From contig DATATI010000049.1 of NCBI GenBank assembly GCA_036268875.1, positions 62,001 to 126,000 of the forward strand: a stretch of 64,000 bases of DNA. The letters are read 5' to 3'. Source of the stretch: Polyangia bacterium. Lineage in GTDB: Bacteria > Myxococcota_A > Polyangia > Fen-1088. The position numbers and the translations under genes were made by a program. A model generated the notes under the pieces. That model saw nothing but the letters and a program-made list of their open reading frames with translations. It was not told the DNA's origin and did no database searches. Below are positions 1 to 7,783 of this stretch, piece by piece. Position 1 is the stretch's first letter. The number at the start of each line of letters is the position of its first letter.

Positions 1-2549
1 AAAGTCGGGTCAGGGCTTTCCTCACTGTCGGCGATGGACTCCAGTAACGGCCGCAGGCCTTGCCTGGCCAGCCGCACCCGCCCACCACCGTCGGCAGGAT
101 TGTCGCGCGGTGCGCGGTACGCAGGCGGCACCAGCCGTCGCAGAGTGTCCACGAACAGACGGCGGTAGATCGATCCGTCAGGCCCCGATGCGGCCAAGAT
201 GGCGACCGTTCGTTCGAAGTCGTCACGCGTGCCCAGAAATTCTTCCAGGTCGAGCGCGCGGTGGCCAGCGTCGTTCACGACGTCTTCTTCGGTCGTGGTG
301 CGCAGGACGTTCCGCAGAATTTGCGCCGCCTCTTTGATGTTTCCATGCCGTTGCAGCAGGCGCGCCAGGCCCAGAGCAGCCGGCGCATTGCTGCCGTCGG
401 CCGCCGTTCGTCGGTAGGTAGCCTGCGCTTCCGCATCGCGCCCAGCGCGTTCCTGAATCCCCGCGACGCGCGCCAGGGACTGGGCGTCGCCGGGACCGAG
501 ACGCGCCGCTGCTTCGGCGTAGCCAAGCGCGCGGTCGTCCGCATAACGGCCGAGCTCAATGTCGGCCATCTGCAGCTCGGCGTCCTTGGCGCGGCTAGGT
601 TGCTCGACGATCAGGCGCTGCAGCCAGCTGATGGCTTCGTCTGGCTGCTTGGTCTGCCGTAGAAGACGCACCAGCGCCACCACCGCGTCAGCCTGGCCAT
701 CGCGGGGCGGCGACAAGGTACGGTCGCGCTCGATCACCGCGCGGAGGGTGGTGATGGCGCCGCTGACGTTGCCGTTGCGCTGTTGGGCCTCGGCGACAAA
801 AAGTGCCAGCTCTCGATCTTGTGGGTGCTGGCGCGCTTGCTCTTCCAGTCGAGCCACCCGTTGCGCCAGTCGACCGCGGCCGTCGCGCGCCGCAAGGGCC
901 AAGATGCGGGCGCGCGCCTCGTAACGGCCGCCGGCGTGTTCGGAGCCGCCGTTCAGCGCAAGCACCTTTTCCCATTCGGCGACGGCGTCGTCGGTCTTGT
1001 GCCGTCGTTCAAGAAGCTGAGCCAACGCACGATGTGGGGCCGCGCGCTCTGGTTCCAAAGATCGGGCCGCCGACACCTCGGCGGCCGCTTCGTCGAATAG
1101 ATCGTGATCCATAAGGACGTCGCTCAAGCGCAGATGGGCGTCGCCCTTGCTGACCTTGCGCGATGGTGTGGGGCGCAGCAGCTCGCGCCATGTGCGCAGC
1201 GCCGACTCTTTTTTGCCGCGCTGAAAATACATCTCGCCCAGTCCTACGATCGCCTCTTCATCGCCAGGGGAAATGTGTCGCAGCCGCTGCCAGGCGGCGA
1301 TGGCCCGTTGATCGTCCGTCCAGTGGGCGCCGAGCTGCGCCAGCTCGGCGAGGGCGGCGGGTTCGTTTCCGAAACGAACCAGACTGCGATCAAAGGCCTG
1401 CCGAGCCTGCGCGGTCTGCCCGCGTCGGAAGCGGCGGTCGATGATCTCGACGGCAAAACGCACGTCGCGCGGCGCCAGGCGTTCCAGCGCTTCGTACTCG
1501 GCGATGGCGGCCTCGGGTTGTCCCATCCGATCCAACAGCGACGCGGTCCATCGTCGGACGTCCAGATCGCGGGCGGTCAGAGCGCTGGCCTGGCGCGCGG
1601 CGGCCAGCGCTCCTTCCGGATCGCCCAGCTCGTCTCGCACGTGACTGAGCACGTCCCACTCGATCGGCCGCGGCGCGCGCGCCAGAGTGGCGGCCAGCTC
1701 CGGCAAGTGGCCGCGCCGGCGTTCCACATCCAGCGTACGCATCCACAGTGCCCGCCGCCGCTCGCTCGCTGCGGCCGGGACATGAGCGCGCAGCTCGGCC
1801 AGCACGTTGGCGGCGGCGTCGTCGTCGCCGGCCGCTTCACGCAGGTCGGCCAGGCGCAAACCCAGGTCATAGCGATCACCGCGTCCTTCATGTAGCCGTA
1901 GCGCGAGGAGGTCCGCGGCTTCCGCCGGGCGGCCGGCGCGGGCCAGTGCCGCCACAAGTCCATCAGAGGCTGCCTGATCGCGCGGGGCCAGCTGACAGAG
2001 CTCGCGGCGCACCGACACTTCGCGCTCGATCGCCGTCGCTTGTCCAAGCAGCGGCAACATGGCCTGCAAGATCGGTCGGCGTTCCATCGCCTGGCTGGTG
2101 AGGCCCAACGCGGCTTCGAAAGAGGCCAGCGCGGCCAAGCGATCGCCGGTGACCTGCAACGCTCGAGCGCGCCCGACCAGCGGCGCCGCCTGGTCCGGGC
2201 GCAGCGTCACCGCGCGCGTGAACCAGACGATCGACTGGCCGGCGTGGCCGCCGAGAAGCAACAGCTGGGCATAGGCTTCGACGTCGGTGTACGGGGCGGG
2301 CTCGTTTGCAGCCCGTCGCGCAAACAACGGTGAGAGCGCGGCCAGTCCGGCGCGCCCGGCGGTTCGCAGCAGCCGCGTCGCCCGCGCGGCTTCGTCAGGG
2401 GCGGCGGCGAAAGCGCGCGCGGCCTGCTCGACCAAGGCTTGGTTGCTGTTTCGCTTGACCGTCCAATCAGCAGCCGCTGTTGTTCGCGGAACCGTCCACG
2501 GCATCAGCAGGGCCAACAGCACCAACGCCCGCAAAGCGATCAGGCGCAC
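1..2549 (-). CDS. Exported TPR-repeat protein (3' end outside window)
   Basis: Reading the minus strand from a GTG at 2547-2549 gives at least 849 codons without a stop to the left edge, so the C-terminus lies outside the window. The N-terminus has a signal-peptide pattern (MRLIALRALVLLALLMPW, then Ala/Thr-rich). The rest is almost entirely Ala/Leu/Arg-rich helical pairs with TPR-like spacing, for example alternating A-x-x-x-Y/L-x-x-L and W-x-x-L-x-x-L patterns around residues 60-140 and 440-620. No catalytic motif is visible. Such proteins usually act as periplasmic or outer-membrane scaffolds; the partner is unknown. The start is chosen because it exposes the signal peptide; the ribosome site before it (AGGCAG) is weak. 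It is separated from the PilZ gene by a hairpin followed by a T run. Confidence 0.75.
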   Translation of the reverse strand, partial: MRLIALRALVLLALLMPWTVPRTTAAADWTVKRNSNQALVEQAARAFAAAPDEAARATRLLRTAGRAGLAALSPLFARRAANEPAPYTDVEAYAQLLLLGGHAGQSIVWFTRAVTLRPDQAAPLVGRARALQVTGDRLAALASFEAALGLTSQAMERRPILQAMLPLLGQATAIEREVSVRRELCQLAPRDQAASDGLVAALARAGRPAEAADLLALRLHEGRGDRYDLGLRLADLREAAGDDDAAANVLAELRAHVPAAASERRRALWMRTLDVERRRGHLPELAATLARAPRPIEWDVLSHVRDELGDPEGALAAARQASALTARDLDVRRWTASLLDRMGQPEAAIAEYEALERLAPRDVRFAVEIIDRRFRRGQTAQARQAFDRSLVRFGNEPAALAELAQLGAHWTDDQRAIAAWQRLRHISPGDEEAIVGLGEMYFQRGKKESALRTWRELLRPTPSRKVSKGDAHLRLSDVLMDHDLFDEAAAEVSAARSLEPERAAPHRALAQLLERRHKTDDAVAEWEKVLALNGGSEHAGGRYEARARILALAARDGRGRLAQRVARLEEQARQHPQDRELALFVAEAQQRNGNVSGAITTLRAVIERDRTLSPPRDGQADAVVALVRLLRQTKQPDEAISWLQRLIVEQPSRAKDAELQMADIELGRYADDRALGYAEAAARLGPGDAQSLARVAGIQERAGRDAEAQATYRRTAADGSNAPAALGLARLLQRHGNIKEAAQILRNVLRTTTEEDVVNDAGHRALDLEEFLGTRDDFERTVAILAASGPDGSIYRRLFVDTLRRLVPPAYRAPRDNPADGGGRVRLARQGLRPLLESIADSEESPDPT

Positions 2550-2567
2550 CTGCCTAGAGTAGCACCG

Positions 2568-2612
2568 AAAAATAACGACCCCCGAGCCCCGCACCATTGC
2601 GGGGTCGAGGGC
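2568..2612 (-). terminator. Rho-independent terminator downstream of the PilZ gene
   Basis: On the minus strand a GC-rich hairpin (CCCCGC at 2587-2592 pairing with GCGGGG at 2599-2604, six-base loop, extended by an imperfect outer stem to about 2611) is followed within about ten bases by GTTATTTTT (2576-2568). It lies 37 bases after the PilZ stop and before the TPR gene start, so it would separate the two genes. Confidence 0.5.
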
Positions 2613-2648
2613 CGACCGAGGTGATTTGTCTGCCTGGAAAGACGCGCG

Positions 2649-3044
2649 CTAGTTGCGGATCAGGATCCGGTTCTGCGGAATCCAGCGCAGCTCGCGCAGG
2701 CGTTTTTCAGTGACGAAATCGCGCAGCAGCCGTTCGTGCTTGCGGGCCATCCCGACAAAGCGCAGGCCGCTGACATGAAAATAATCGCCCAGGCGATCGA
2801 ACCGCGATTCCGCCGACGCCCAGATGATCTCGCCCGTTCCGGGCAGTTCGAACTCAAGCCCCACGATGCGTGGCTGGCGCGCCAGCGGCTCGACAAGCTT
2901 TTGCACGTAAAGGCCGGTGTGACTGACGTTGACCGCCAGGCTGCGCGCCGGATCGTCGTCCACATACTGATTGAGAAACATCTCCACCCGCACCCGAGGA
3001 TCCCGCCGCCGTTCCGTATCGCGCAAAACGCTCAGGTGAGACAT
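2649..3044 (-). CDS. PilZ-domain protein (putative c-di-GMP effector)
   Basis: A protein of about 131 residues made of a single PilZ domain. The RRRDPRVRV segment near the N-terminus fits the RxxxR part and NVSHTGLYV fits the D/N-x-S-x-x-G part of the c-di-GMP-binding signature; further on, GLEFELPG and GLRFVG are the usual beta-strand segments. In Myxococcota such single-domain proteins bind c-di-GMP and act on motility, exopolysaccharide or transcription; the partner here cannot be told. The start is uncertain: ATG at 3044 (MSHLSV) is preferred, but a TTG at 3053 (MSYMSHL) is in frame with AGGA just ahead. Either start touches a perfect dyad at 3049-3077. The gene stands alone, closed by the hairpin at 2568-2612. 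Confidence 0.85.
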   Translation of the reverse strand: MSHLSVLRDTERRRDPRVRVEMFLNQYVDDDPARSLAVNVSHTGLYVQKLVEPLARQPRIVGLEFELPGTGEIIWASAESRFDRLGDYFHVSGLRFVGMARKHERLLRDFVTEKRLRELRWIPQNRILIRN

Positions 3045-3048
3045 GTAG

Positions 3049-3077
3049 GACAAAGTATCCTAAAATCCTACTTTGTC
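3049..3077 (-). promoter_or_regulatory. Perfect 9-bp dyad at the start of the PilZ gene
   Basis: GACAAAGTA at 3049-3057 is repeated inverted as TACTTTGTC at 3069-3077, with an 11-base spacer. In the mRNA the loop would be GGATTTTAGGA, which holds the only Shine-Dalgarno-like AGGA for this gene. On the minus strand the outer arm also supplies a perfect TTGACA (3079-3074), 16 bases from TACTTT, in which case the transcript would start close to the ATG at 3044. So it may be a protein operator over a promoter or an RNA hairpin presenting the ribosome site; the sequence alone does not decide. Confidence 0.45.
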
Positions 3078-3319
3078 AAAAATCTTGGCGGGACGAAATC
3101 GACGCTCACCGTGGCCGTCATTATTAGGGCGCGTAACCACGCCAGGCCACCGGTTCGATCGGGTCGGTGTTCGCGATGATGCGGCCGACCTCGTTGCTCG
3201 GTCTTCGGGATCGGTCCAGGCGAGCCTGAACCGATCCGGTGCCACTACATCATCAAGATCGAAGGCCCGTCGCCAAACGAATCATCGAGGAGAGTTGCGT
3301 TCAGGCGAAGCGGAAATGG

Positions 3320-3547
3320 TCACTTTCGCGATCGCAAGAAGCTTCGCACCGCCTCGCGGACTGACGGTGGAATCTGCGTGGCCAGCGCCTCGCGAGACAC
3401 TTCAGCCGTGCGCCGGTAAGTCTCGAAGAAGCTCACACAGTCCGGACACTGCCCGAGATGCCGTCGGAAAAGTGCTTGCTCATCGTTCGGCAGATCACCC
3501 TCGATGTAGTCAAAGCAGAAATCGATCAGCTGTTGACAGTTAATCAC
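3320..3547 (-). CDS. Zinc-finger anti-sigma factor-like protein (zf-HC2/ZAS)
   Basis: A 75-residue protein with the ZAS/zf-HC2 zinc-binding pattern: an N-terminal CQQLIDFCFDYIEGDL helix, then HLGQCPDC (H-x3-C-x2-C), followed by a helical tail that includes PPSVREAVRSFL. Proteins of this kind bind and hold ECF sigma factors in the cytosol, releasing them on a redox or envelope signal. Usually the partner sigma gene lies directly upstream and overlaps; here the upstream side is occupied by a gene on the opposite strand, so the partner must be elsewhere or the protein acts alone. There is no transmembrane segment. The start is GTG at 3545-3547. A GGAACC element, as in ECF -35 boxes, lies about 60 bases upstream, but no convincing -10 partner was found. 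Confidence 0.8.
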   Translation of the reverse strand: MINCQQLIDFCFDYIEGDLPNDEQALFRRHLGQCPDCVSFFETYRRTAEVSREALATQIPPSVREAVRSFLRSRK

Positions 3548-3736
3548 GGCGCGTTTTCCGTCATATCAGCCTTTCGATGGCTCCGATCCAAGGAGGTTCC
3601 GAGAATAATACGCGAAAAGTACGGGCCGCCGGCAACTGGGAATTGCCTGCGAGTAGCCACTTGCGGTTGTTGGGCGCGCGCAACGCACCCAACTGGTCCT
3701 TGACATCGACGGCTGGATAACTGCAAGGCTTGCGCT

Positions 3737-4849
3737 GTGGCTGGCGAACCAGGGCTCCCGGACGGTCGGGCAAACGCGCTGACGTTGCCGCGGGCGCGGG
3801 CGTCGCGGCCGTTTCTGGCTGGCGCCACGCGCTGGATCAAGGGTCATCGGCGCGTCGTGAACGTCGCCCGTTTGGGAGCGATTTGGTTGTCCTTCGATTC
3901 GATCGAGAGCGAGGACGACGATGTCGCGGGGCTGGACGATGACTGCGCCCTGTTCATTCGCCATCAAGGAGAGGCGGCGCAAATCAAGATCGACCGAGCG
4001 CTGGCGGCGGCCGTGGTGAACGCGATCTTGGGAACGGTCACCGACGCGATCGTTGAACGGGAGCTCGGCCGCGGGGAACGTGGTGTGCTGGCCGCGGTGG
4101 TGACGGAAGTCTTGCGCGCTCTCGGCAGTCCGTGGCGTTTGTCGTTGCGGCAAGGTGTGCCGTTGGCCCGAGCAGAAGCGATCAGGCTGATCGTGAACGC
4201 GCGTGTTGAGGCACTGGGGCGCACGGCGCCGATCCGGCTGGAGATCCCGCGACGGTGGAACGAAACGACGGATGCGGCTGCGCACGAACAAGCAGCCACG
4301 TTGGTCACCGTCGCTGGCGTCGAACTGGGCGCCACGAAATTGCCCGCTCGCGAGTGGCTGGCGGTCCAGGCGGGCGACGGCGTAGTTTTTGATGGCTTGC
4401 CCGCGTTGCACGCCGGCGGACAGTGGGCGGTGCGGCTGCGGGTGGGGGCGCACGCGGCGGCCGCGACGCTGGATGCGGACGGCGCCATCCGTTTGCTGGA
4501 CGGATTTCGTGCGCTGCCGATTGCGTCGGGACGCTTTCTGCGAAAGAACGAAGGCTCGATGGACGAAAACAGCAAAGCGGCGGGCAACGCTGTGGTCGAC
4601 CCCACGCTGGTTCTGGCCGCTGCGCCGGTCGAGATCGTTGCCGAGTTGGGACGGCTGGTGGTGCGCGGAGACGAAATCCTGTCCCTGGCGCGCGGGGGCG
4701 TTTTGGCTTTCGCCGGGCCGCGGGCCACAGCGGTTACCTTGCGCGTGGGCGACGAGATCTGGGCGCGCGGCGAGCTGGTCGATGTCGACGGCGACCTGGG
4801 CGTGCGCATCACCCAGGTGACGAACGATCCGACATCCCGCCGCGGCTGA
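3737..4849 (+). CDS. SctQ/FliN-like SpoA-domain protein (type III secretion C-ring family), orphan
   Basis: A 370-residue protein. The C-terminal 70 residues (PVEIVAELGRLVVRGDEILSL... GDEIWARGELVDVDGDLGVRITQV) are a typical SpoA/FliN domain as in SctQ (YscQ, HrcQ). Upstream, FIRHQGEAAQIKIDRALAAA and a GERGVLAAVVTEVL helix fit the SctQ N-terminal half, so the whole architecture is SctQ-like rather than FliN-like. Family members form the cytoplasmic sorting platform or C-ring of type III secretion or flagellar machines. No other secretion or flagellar gene is in the window. The start (GTG 3737) may be too far upstream: the first 50 residues are Arg/Ala-rich without family resemblance. It converges on the next gene with a 16-base gap. 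Confidence 0.75.
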   Translation: MAGEPGLPDGRANALTLPRARASRPFLAGATRWIKGHRRVVNVARLGAIWLSFDSIESEDDDVAGLDDDCALFIRHQGEAAQIKIDRALAAAVVNAILGTVTDAIVERELGRGERGVLAAVVTEVLRALGSPWRLSLRQGVPLARAEAIRLIVNARVEALGRTAPIRLEIPRRWNETTDAAAHEQAATLVTVAGVELGATKLPAREWLAVQAGDGVVFDGLPALHAGGQWAVRLRVGAHAAAATLDADGAIRLLDGFRALPIASGRFLRKNEGSMDENSKAAGNAVVDPTLVLAAAPVEIVAELGRLVVRGDEILSLARGGVLAFAGPRATAVTLRVGDEIWARGELVDVDGDLGVRITQVTNDPTSRRG

Positions 4850-4865
4850 CGGCCGGGCCCGTGCG

Positions 4866-6209
4866 CTAGATCTGCCCGCAGAGCTCTTCGATGGCGCTGG
4901 CGGCGGCAGTCCAGCGCGGCGCTTGTTCCAGCAGCGCTTTCACCAGCGGCGACCAGAGATCGGCATCGGCGCGCAAGGCTGCCGCGCGCCGAATGGCGCT
5001 TTCGATCTGGAAGGCGTCCAGCGATCCGTAAAGCAACGCCGAGCCGGTTGCCGAGCGCGGATCGTAGTCAACCAGATTGTCGCGGTTGGCGCCGGCGTCA
5101 ACCGCGATCGGCAACGTGCCGTATCGCTGGGCCAGCGCAGCGGCACGGCCGGTGCGATCGTCGTCATCGGCGAGCAGCAGCGCATCCGCGGCGGCGCGCA
5201 CTTGGCGCTCGGTGGCCTCATCGGATGAGTGCAGGACGGAAATACGGCCGGGGTTTTGGATGGCCAGGAGGTTGGCTCGCTCGGCCATCTCGGCGTCGCC
5301 GCCGGCCGGGATGATGGCCACGACGTCGTAAGTGCTGAGGCGTTCCAGCGCCGACAAAACCACCTCGCCGCCCTTGCCTTGCCGAAGCGGCGCCACTGCC
5401 AGCAGCAGCGTGCGCGGCCCTAGCGCCAGCGAACAGCGACGGGCGACGGCGCGCCGGCATTCGATCTTGCCAGCCAGATTGGCGGGCGAATAGGTCGCAG
5501 GCAAAGCGGGATCGGTGGCTGGATCATTCGGCGGCTCGTCGCTGCCGAAGCGAATGGCCACCAGGGGTTCGTCAGAGGCGCGGGCCGCCAGACCTGGGTT
5601 GCTGCCCAGGGCGCGAGCGGCGCTGGCGCTGGGCGCGAGAATGGCGTTGGCCGACAACGAGCCGAGCGCCACCAGCGATCGCGAGCCGACGTCGTCGTCG
5701 CCACCCAGCAGGGACGTGCCCAAAAGCTGTGCGTCGGCTGGGCTCAGCGGCGCGCCCACTCGGCCACTGGGCAAAACGAACAGGCGCACGGCGGCGGAGG
5801 TCGCTGACAACGCGGCGGCGGCGGTCTCGCCCCAGCCGATGGTGACCTCGGGCGCGATCAGGCCGTCGCTGGCCAGCGACTTTACGGCGCTGCCAAGCAG
5901 GGCTGCTGTCTGGGCGCGGCCCGACGGCTGGGCGCCGATGATCATAAGTTGCGAGTTGCTGAGGACCGCGCGGCCTTCATACAAACTCAGATCCAGGGAT
6001 TGGTCGCCGATAGACGCCGAGATCGTGCGCAGCCGACGGGCCAACCCCGGGACCCGCGCCACCGTCTCGGGCGCGCCGAGCGACAACACCGTGGTCCGAT
6101 GGCCAGCGGCCGCCAGGGCGCGACTGACCCCAGCGGCAGCCAGAGGAGTTTCCCCCTCGACCAAAGGCGCCACCGCGTCGGTGATTATCAGAAAGTCCCG
6201 GGACGGCAC
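4866..6209 (-). CDS. Glycogen/starch synthase-like (GT5-fold) protein with eroded catalytic motifs
   Basis: A 447-residue protein with the layout of a GT5 glycogen synthase: an N-terminal half starting FLIITDAVAPLVEGETPLAA and GHRTTVLSLG, a linker with NLAGKIECRRAVARRCSLALG, then the second Rossmann domain with APLRQGKGGEVVLSALERL and QRYGTLPIAVDAGANRDNLVDYD. These match the family blocks around the K-x-G-G-L ADP-glucose site, the N-K-x-x-L block, S/P-R-L-x-x-Q-K-G and A-L-R-Y-G-T-L-P. The catalytic parts differ: KTGGL is replaced by VEGET, and the E-P-C-G-L-x-Q block reads DDDDRTGRAAALAQ. Known glycogen synthase activity is therefore doubtful; it may be a regulatory or other-donor relative. 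The start is GTG at 6207-6209, two bases after the preceding small gene, so translation is probably coupled. Confidence 0.6.
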   Translation of the reverse strand: MPSRDFLIITDAVAPLVEGETPLAAAGVSRALAAAGHRTTVLSLGAPETVARVPGLARRLRTISASIGDQSLDLSLYEGRAVLSNSQLMIIGAQPSGRAQTAALLGSAVKSLASDGLIAPEVTIGWGETAAAALSATSAAVRLFVLPSGRVGAPLSPADAQLLGTSLLGGDDDVGSRSLVALGSLSANAILAPSASAARALGSNPGLAARASDEPLVAIRFGSDEPPNDPATDPALPATYSPANLAGKIECRRAVARRCSLALGPRTLLLAVAPLRQGKGGEVVLSALERLSTYDVVAIIPAGGDAEMAERANLLAIQNPGRISVLHSSDEATERQVRAAADALLLADDDDRTGRAAALAQRYGTLPIAVDAGANRDNLVDYDPRSATGSALLYGSLDAFQIESAIRRAAALRADADLWSPLVKALLEQAPRWTAAASAIEELCGQI

Positions 6210-6211
6210 TA

Positions 6212-6415
6212 CTACTCAGTCGCGCCGCGCTCGTCCTCTTCGCCGGGGAATTCGTTAACCGACGGGTATTTCATGATCTCTTTGCGGGAGATCTTCCAGG
6301 CTTTCTGGACAATCCAGGAAAGCGAGCGATCCTGACGGGTCGCCTCTTCTTGGATTTCCTTGAGCATCTCTTCCGGGAAATAAAGACTTTGTTTTCTCTT
6401 ATCGGAACCGCCCAT
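6212..6415 (-). CDS. TIGR04563-type ribbon-helix-helix protein
   Basis: A protein of 67 residues starting MGGSDKRKQSLYFPEEMLKE, with the beta strand (KQSLYFP) and two helices (MLKEIQEEATRQDRS, SWIVQKAWKI) of an Arc/MetJ-like ribbon-helix-helix fold. The pattern matches the TIGR04563 family that is frequent in Myxococcota and of unknown target. The ATG at 6415 is chosen over the longer frame to 6484 because GGAGG lies at ideal distance before it and because the family starts there. The TAG stop is two bases from the GTG of the glycogen-synthase-like gene, so the two form a small operon; it may regulate its own operon. Confidence 0.85.
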   Translation of the reverse strand: MGGSDKRKQSLYFPEEMLKEIQEEATRQDRSLSWIVQKAWKISRKEIMKYPSVNEFPGEEDERGATE

Positions 6416-6557
6416 GGGGCCTCCGCGTGTCATTGAACGCGTTTTGAAGTGGGGAACAGTATTCAGGAACGCGCACTCTGTCAAGACTCGGATGGTGCTG
6501 CTCGAGAATCAGCGGCGCGAAATCTCGCCTTGCTTGTTCAATCCTCGCCGAACGAGG

Positions 6558-6586
6558 TTGACGATCGATACTCAGGAAACTATCCT
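6558..6586 (+). promoter_or_regulatory. Sigma-70-type promoter for the DksA-like gene
   Basis: TTGACG at 6558-6563, 17-base spacer, TATCCT at 6581-6586. Expected transcription start is near 6593, ahead of both in-frame ATGs (6602 and 6629) of the DksA-like gene, which supports the shorter protein. This local stretch is richer in A and T than its surroundings. Confidence 0.5.
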
Positions 6587-6628
6587 TGGGGGCTATTTTT
6601 CATGCGCCATAGAGGCGCGGGGACGTTC

Positions 6629-7006
6629 ATGGAAGGAACTGGCCTGAAGAAGAAGGATCTCAAGCGATTTAGCGACACGTTGCTCGCCAAGAAGAAGGAG
6701 ATTCTCAGAAACGCCCAGCGGACCTTGAACGAGGACATGACTCTGGACGCCGACGATCTGCCCGACGAGATGGATCTGGCATCGTCGGAGTACTTGCACT
6801 CTTTCACCTTCCGCCTGCGTGGCCGGGAAAAAGTTTTTCTGCAGAAGATCGATCACGCGCTGGAGAAGATCAAAGAAGGCAGCTTCGGCATCTGCGAGCA
6901 GTGCGGGGAACCTATCTCGATGAAGCGCCTGGAAGCGCGCCTTGAGACCACGCTGTGCATTCGCTGCAAAGAAGACCAAGAGCGGATCGAAAAGGCGTAC
7001 GGCTGA
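6629..7006 (+). CDS. TraR/DksA-family zinc-finger transcription factor
   Basis: A protein of 125 residues starting MEGTGLKKKDLKRFSDTLLA. It has an N-terminal coiled coil, the conserved segment LDADDLPDEMDLASSEY, and a C-terminal C4 zinc finger C-x2-C-x17-C-x2-C (CEQCGEP ... CIRCKED). DksA-family proteins bind in the RNA polymerase secondary channel and mediate the stringent response with ppGpp; the DxxDxA tip of classical DksA is represented here by the Asp-rich DADDLPDEMD segment. The start at 6629 follows the family; longer in-frame starts (6449, 6602) add residues with no family resemblance. A sigma-70-like promoter is at 6558-6586. The gene is transcribed alone. Confidence 0.85.
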   Translation: MEGTGLKKKDLKRFSDTLLAKKKEILRNAQRTLNEDMTLDADDLPDEMDLASSEYLHSFTFRLRGREKVFLQKIDHALEKIKEGSFGICEQCGEPISMKRLEARLETTLCIRCKEDQERIEKAYG

Positions 7007-7024
7007 GCGCCTCGTGCCGCCTGT

Positions 7025-7624
7025 CTAGTGTGGCGCCGGCGCGGCCGGGATCTTCTCGCCGCGCGCCGCTCCGGGTGGTGGGACGGGCGGGGTGGCGCTG
7101 GGAGGCGGCGATTCCGCGGCGACGCGTGACGCGATTTGCTCCAGGGTCAGCGACATGGTGGCCAGCAGGTCGCGCGGAGCGGTCAAGGTGACCACCACGA
7201 TCTGACGGGTTTGGTCTTCGGCGGTGCGAACCAGATAGATCTGGCGCACCCGTTCTTTGCCAGAGTTTGACTGGGCGTCCAGGATCGCGCCGCCGCGCAA
7301 AGCGGGGGTGACGCCGAGGACGGTCAGCCCTTGCGCCTGCAGCCCTGGGCGATTTTGTTCAGCGGCGTCGCGCGCGTCGCGGAGCTTGGTCTCAGCAGCA
7401 GAGAGTGAGATGCGGCTGCCATTGGGGTGCAGCAGCACCGCGAGGATGTTGGGGTAGCCGGTGTGAACGGACAACTCCCAGCCTGGTGGGGCGTCGACGC
7501 TGAGGCCGTATTTGCTGCTGCTGAATTGCCGTTCTTTGCCGGCGGCGTGCACCGCTGTCGCCCCCGGGCCGGCGCCGGCCGAAAATAGAAACGCCAGTGA
7601 CACGACGGCGGCGAACGGGCGCAT
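7025..7624 (-). CDS. Secreted protein with PsbP/DcrB-like fold, function unknown
   Basis: A 199-residue protein starting MRPFAAVVSLAFLFSAGAG, a clear signal peptide with cleavage expected after VHAAG. The mature part begins FSSSKYGLSVDAPPGWELS, the opening seen in PsbP/DcrB/DUF1795-type proteins, followed by alternating strands and helices to about residue 170, then a Pro-rich tail (PPPSATPPVPPPG). Role unknown; these folds often bind ligands in the periplasm or attach to lipoproteins. A longer frame extends upstream to 7747 but adds residues without a signal peptide, so ATG 7624 is chosen. It converges with the DksA-like gene, 18 bases apart. Confidence 0.7.
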   Translation of the reverse strand: MRPFAAVVSLAFLFSAGAGPGATAVHAAGKERQFSSSKYGLSVDAPPGWELSVHTGYPNILAVLLHPNGSRISLSAAETKLRDARDAAEQNRPGLQAQGLTVLGVTPALRGGAILDAQSNSGKERVRQIYLVRTAEDQTRQIVVVTLTAPRDLLATMSLTLEQIASRVAAESPPPSATPPVPPPGAARGEKIPAAPAPH

Positions 7625-7783
7625 GCGCCGAGTATAGCCGCCCGCACAGGGAACCCGTCGCTGGCGACGGTGCGTGTCCGAGCCGCCGCAAGCCGACCAA
7701 CAGTGGCCAAGAGGTGATTGGAAGAGAGGCATCCGCCTAGCGCACATTGGCCGACGCTGAACAGATTCACAGATATTTTTCCG

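Noticed and set aside
60-1895. Plus-strand open frames opposite the TPR gene
   Set aside because: Minus strand has one uninterrupted TPR-like frame with a signal peptide; the plus frames are fragmented and without family resemblance.
3575-3610. ECF-type promoter (GGAACC) ahead of the zinc-finger anti-sigma gene
   Set aside because: No convincing -10 element at 15-17 bases; a single hexamer is expected by chance.
3669-3693. Hairpin GTTGGG/CCCAAC and a nearby TTGACA ahead of the SctQ-like gene
   Set aside because: No -10 partner at proper distance, and a six-base stem with a 13-base loop is weak.
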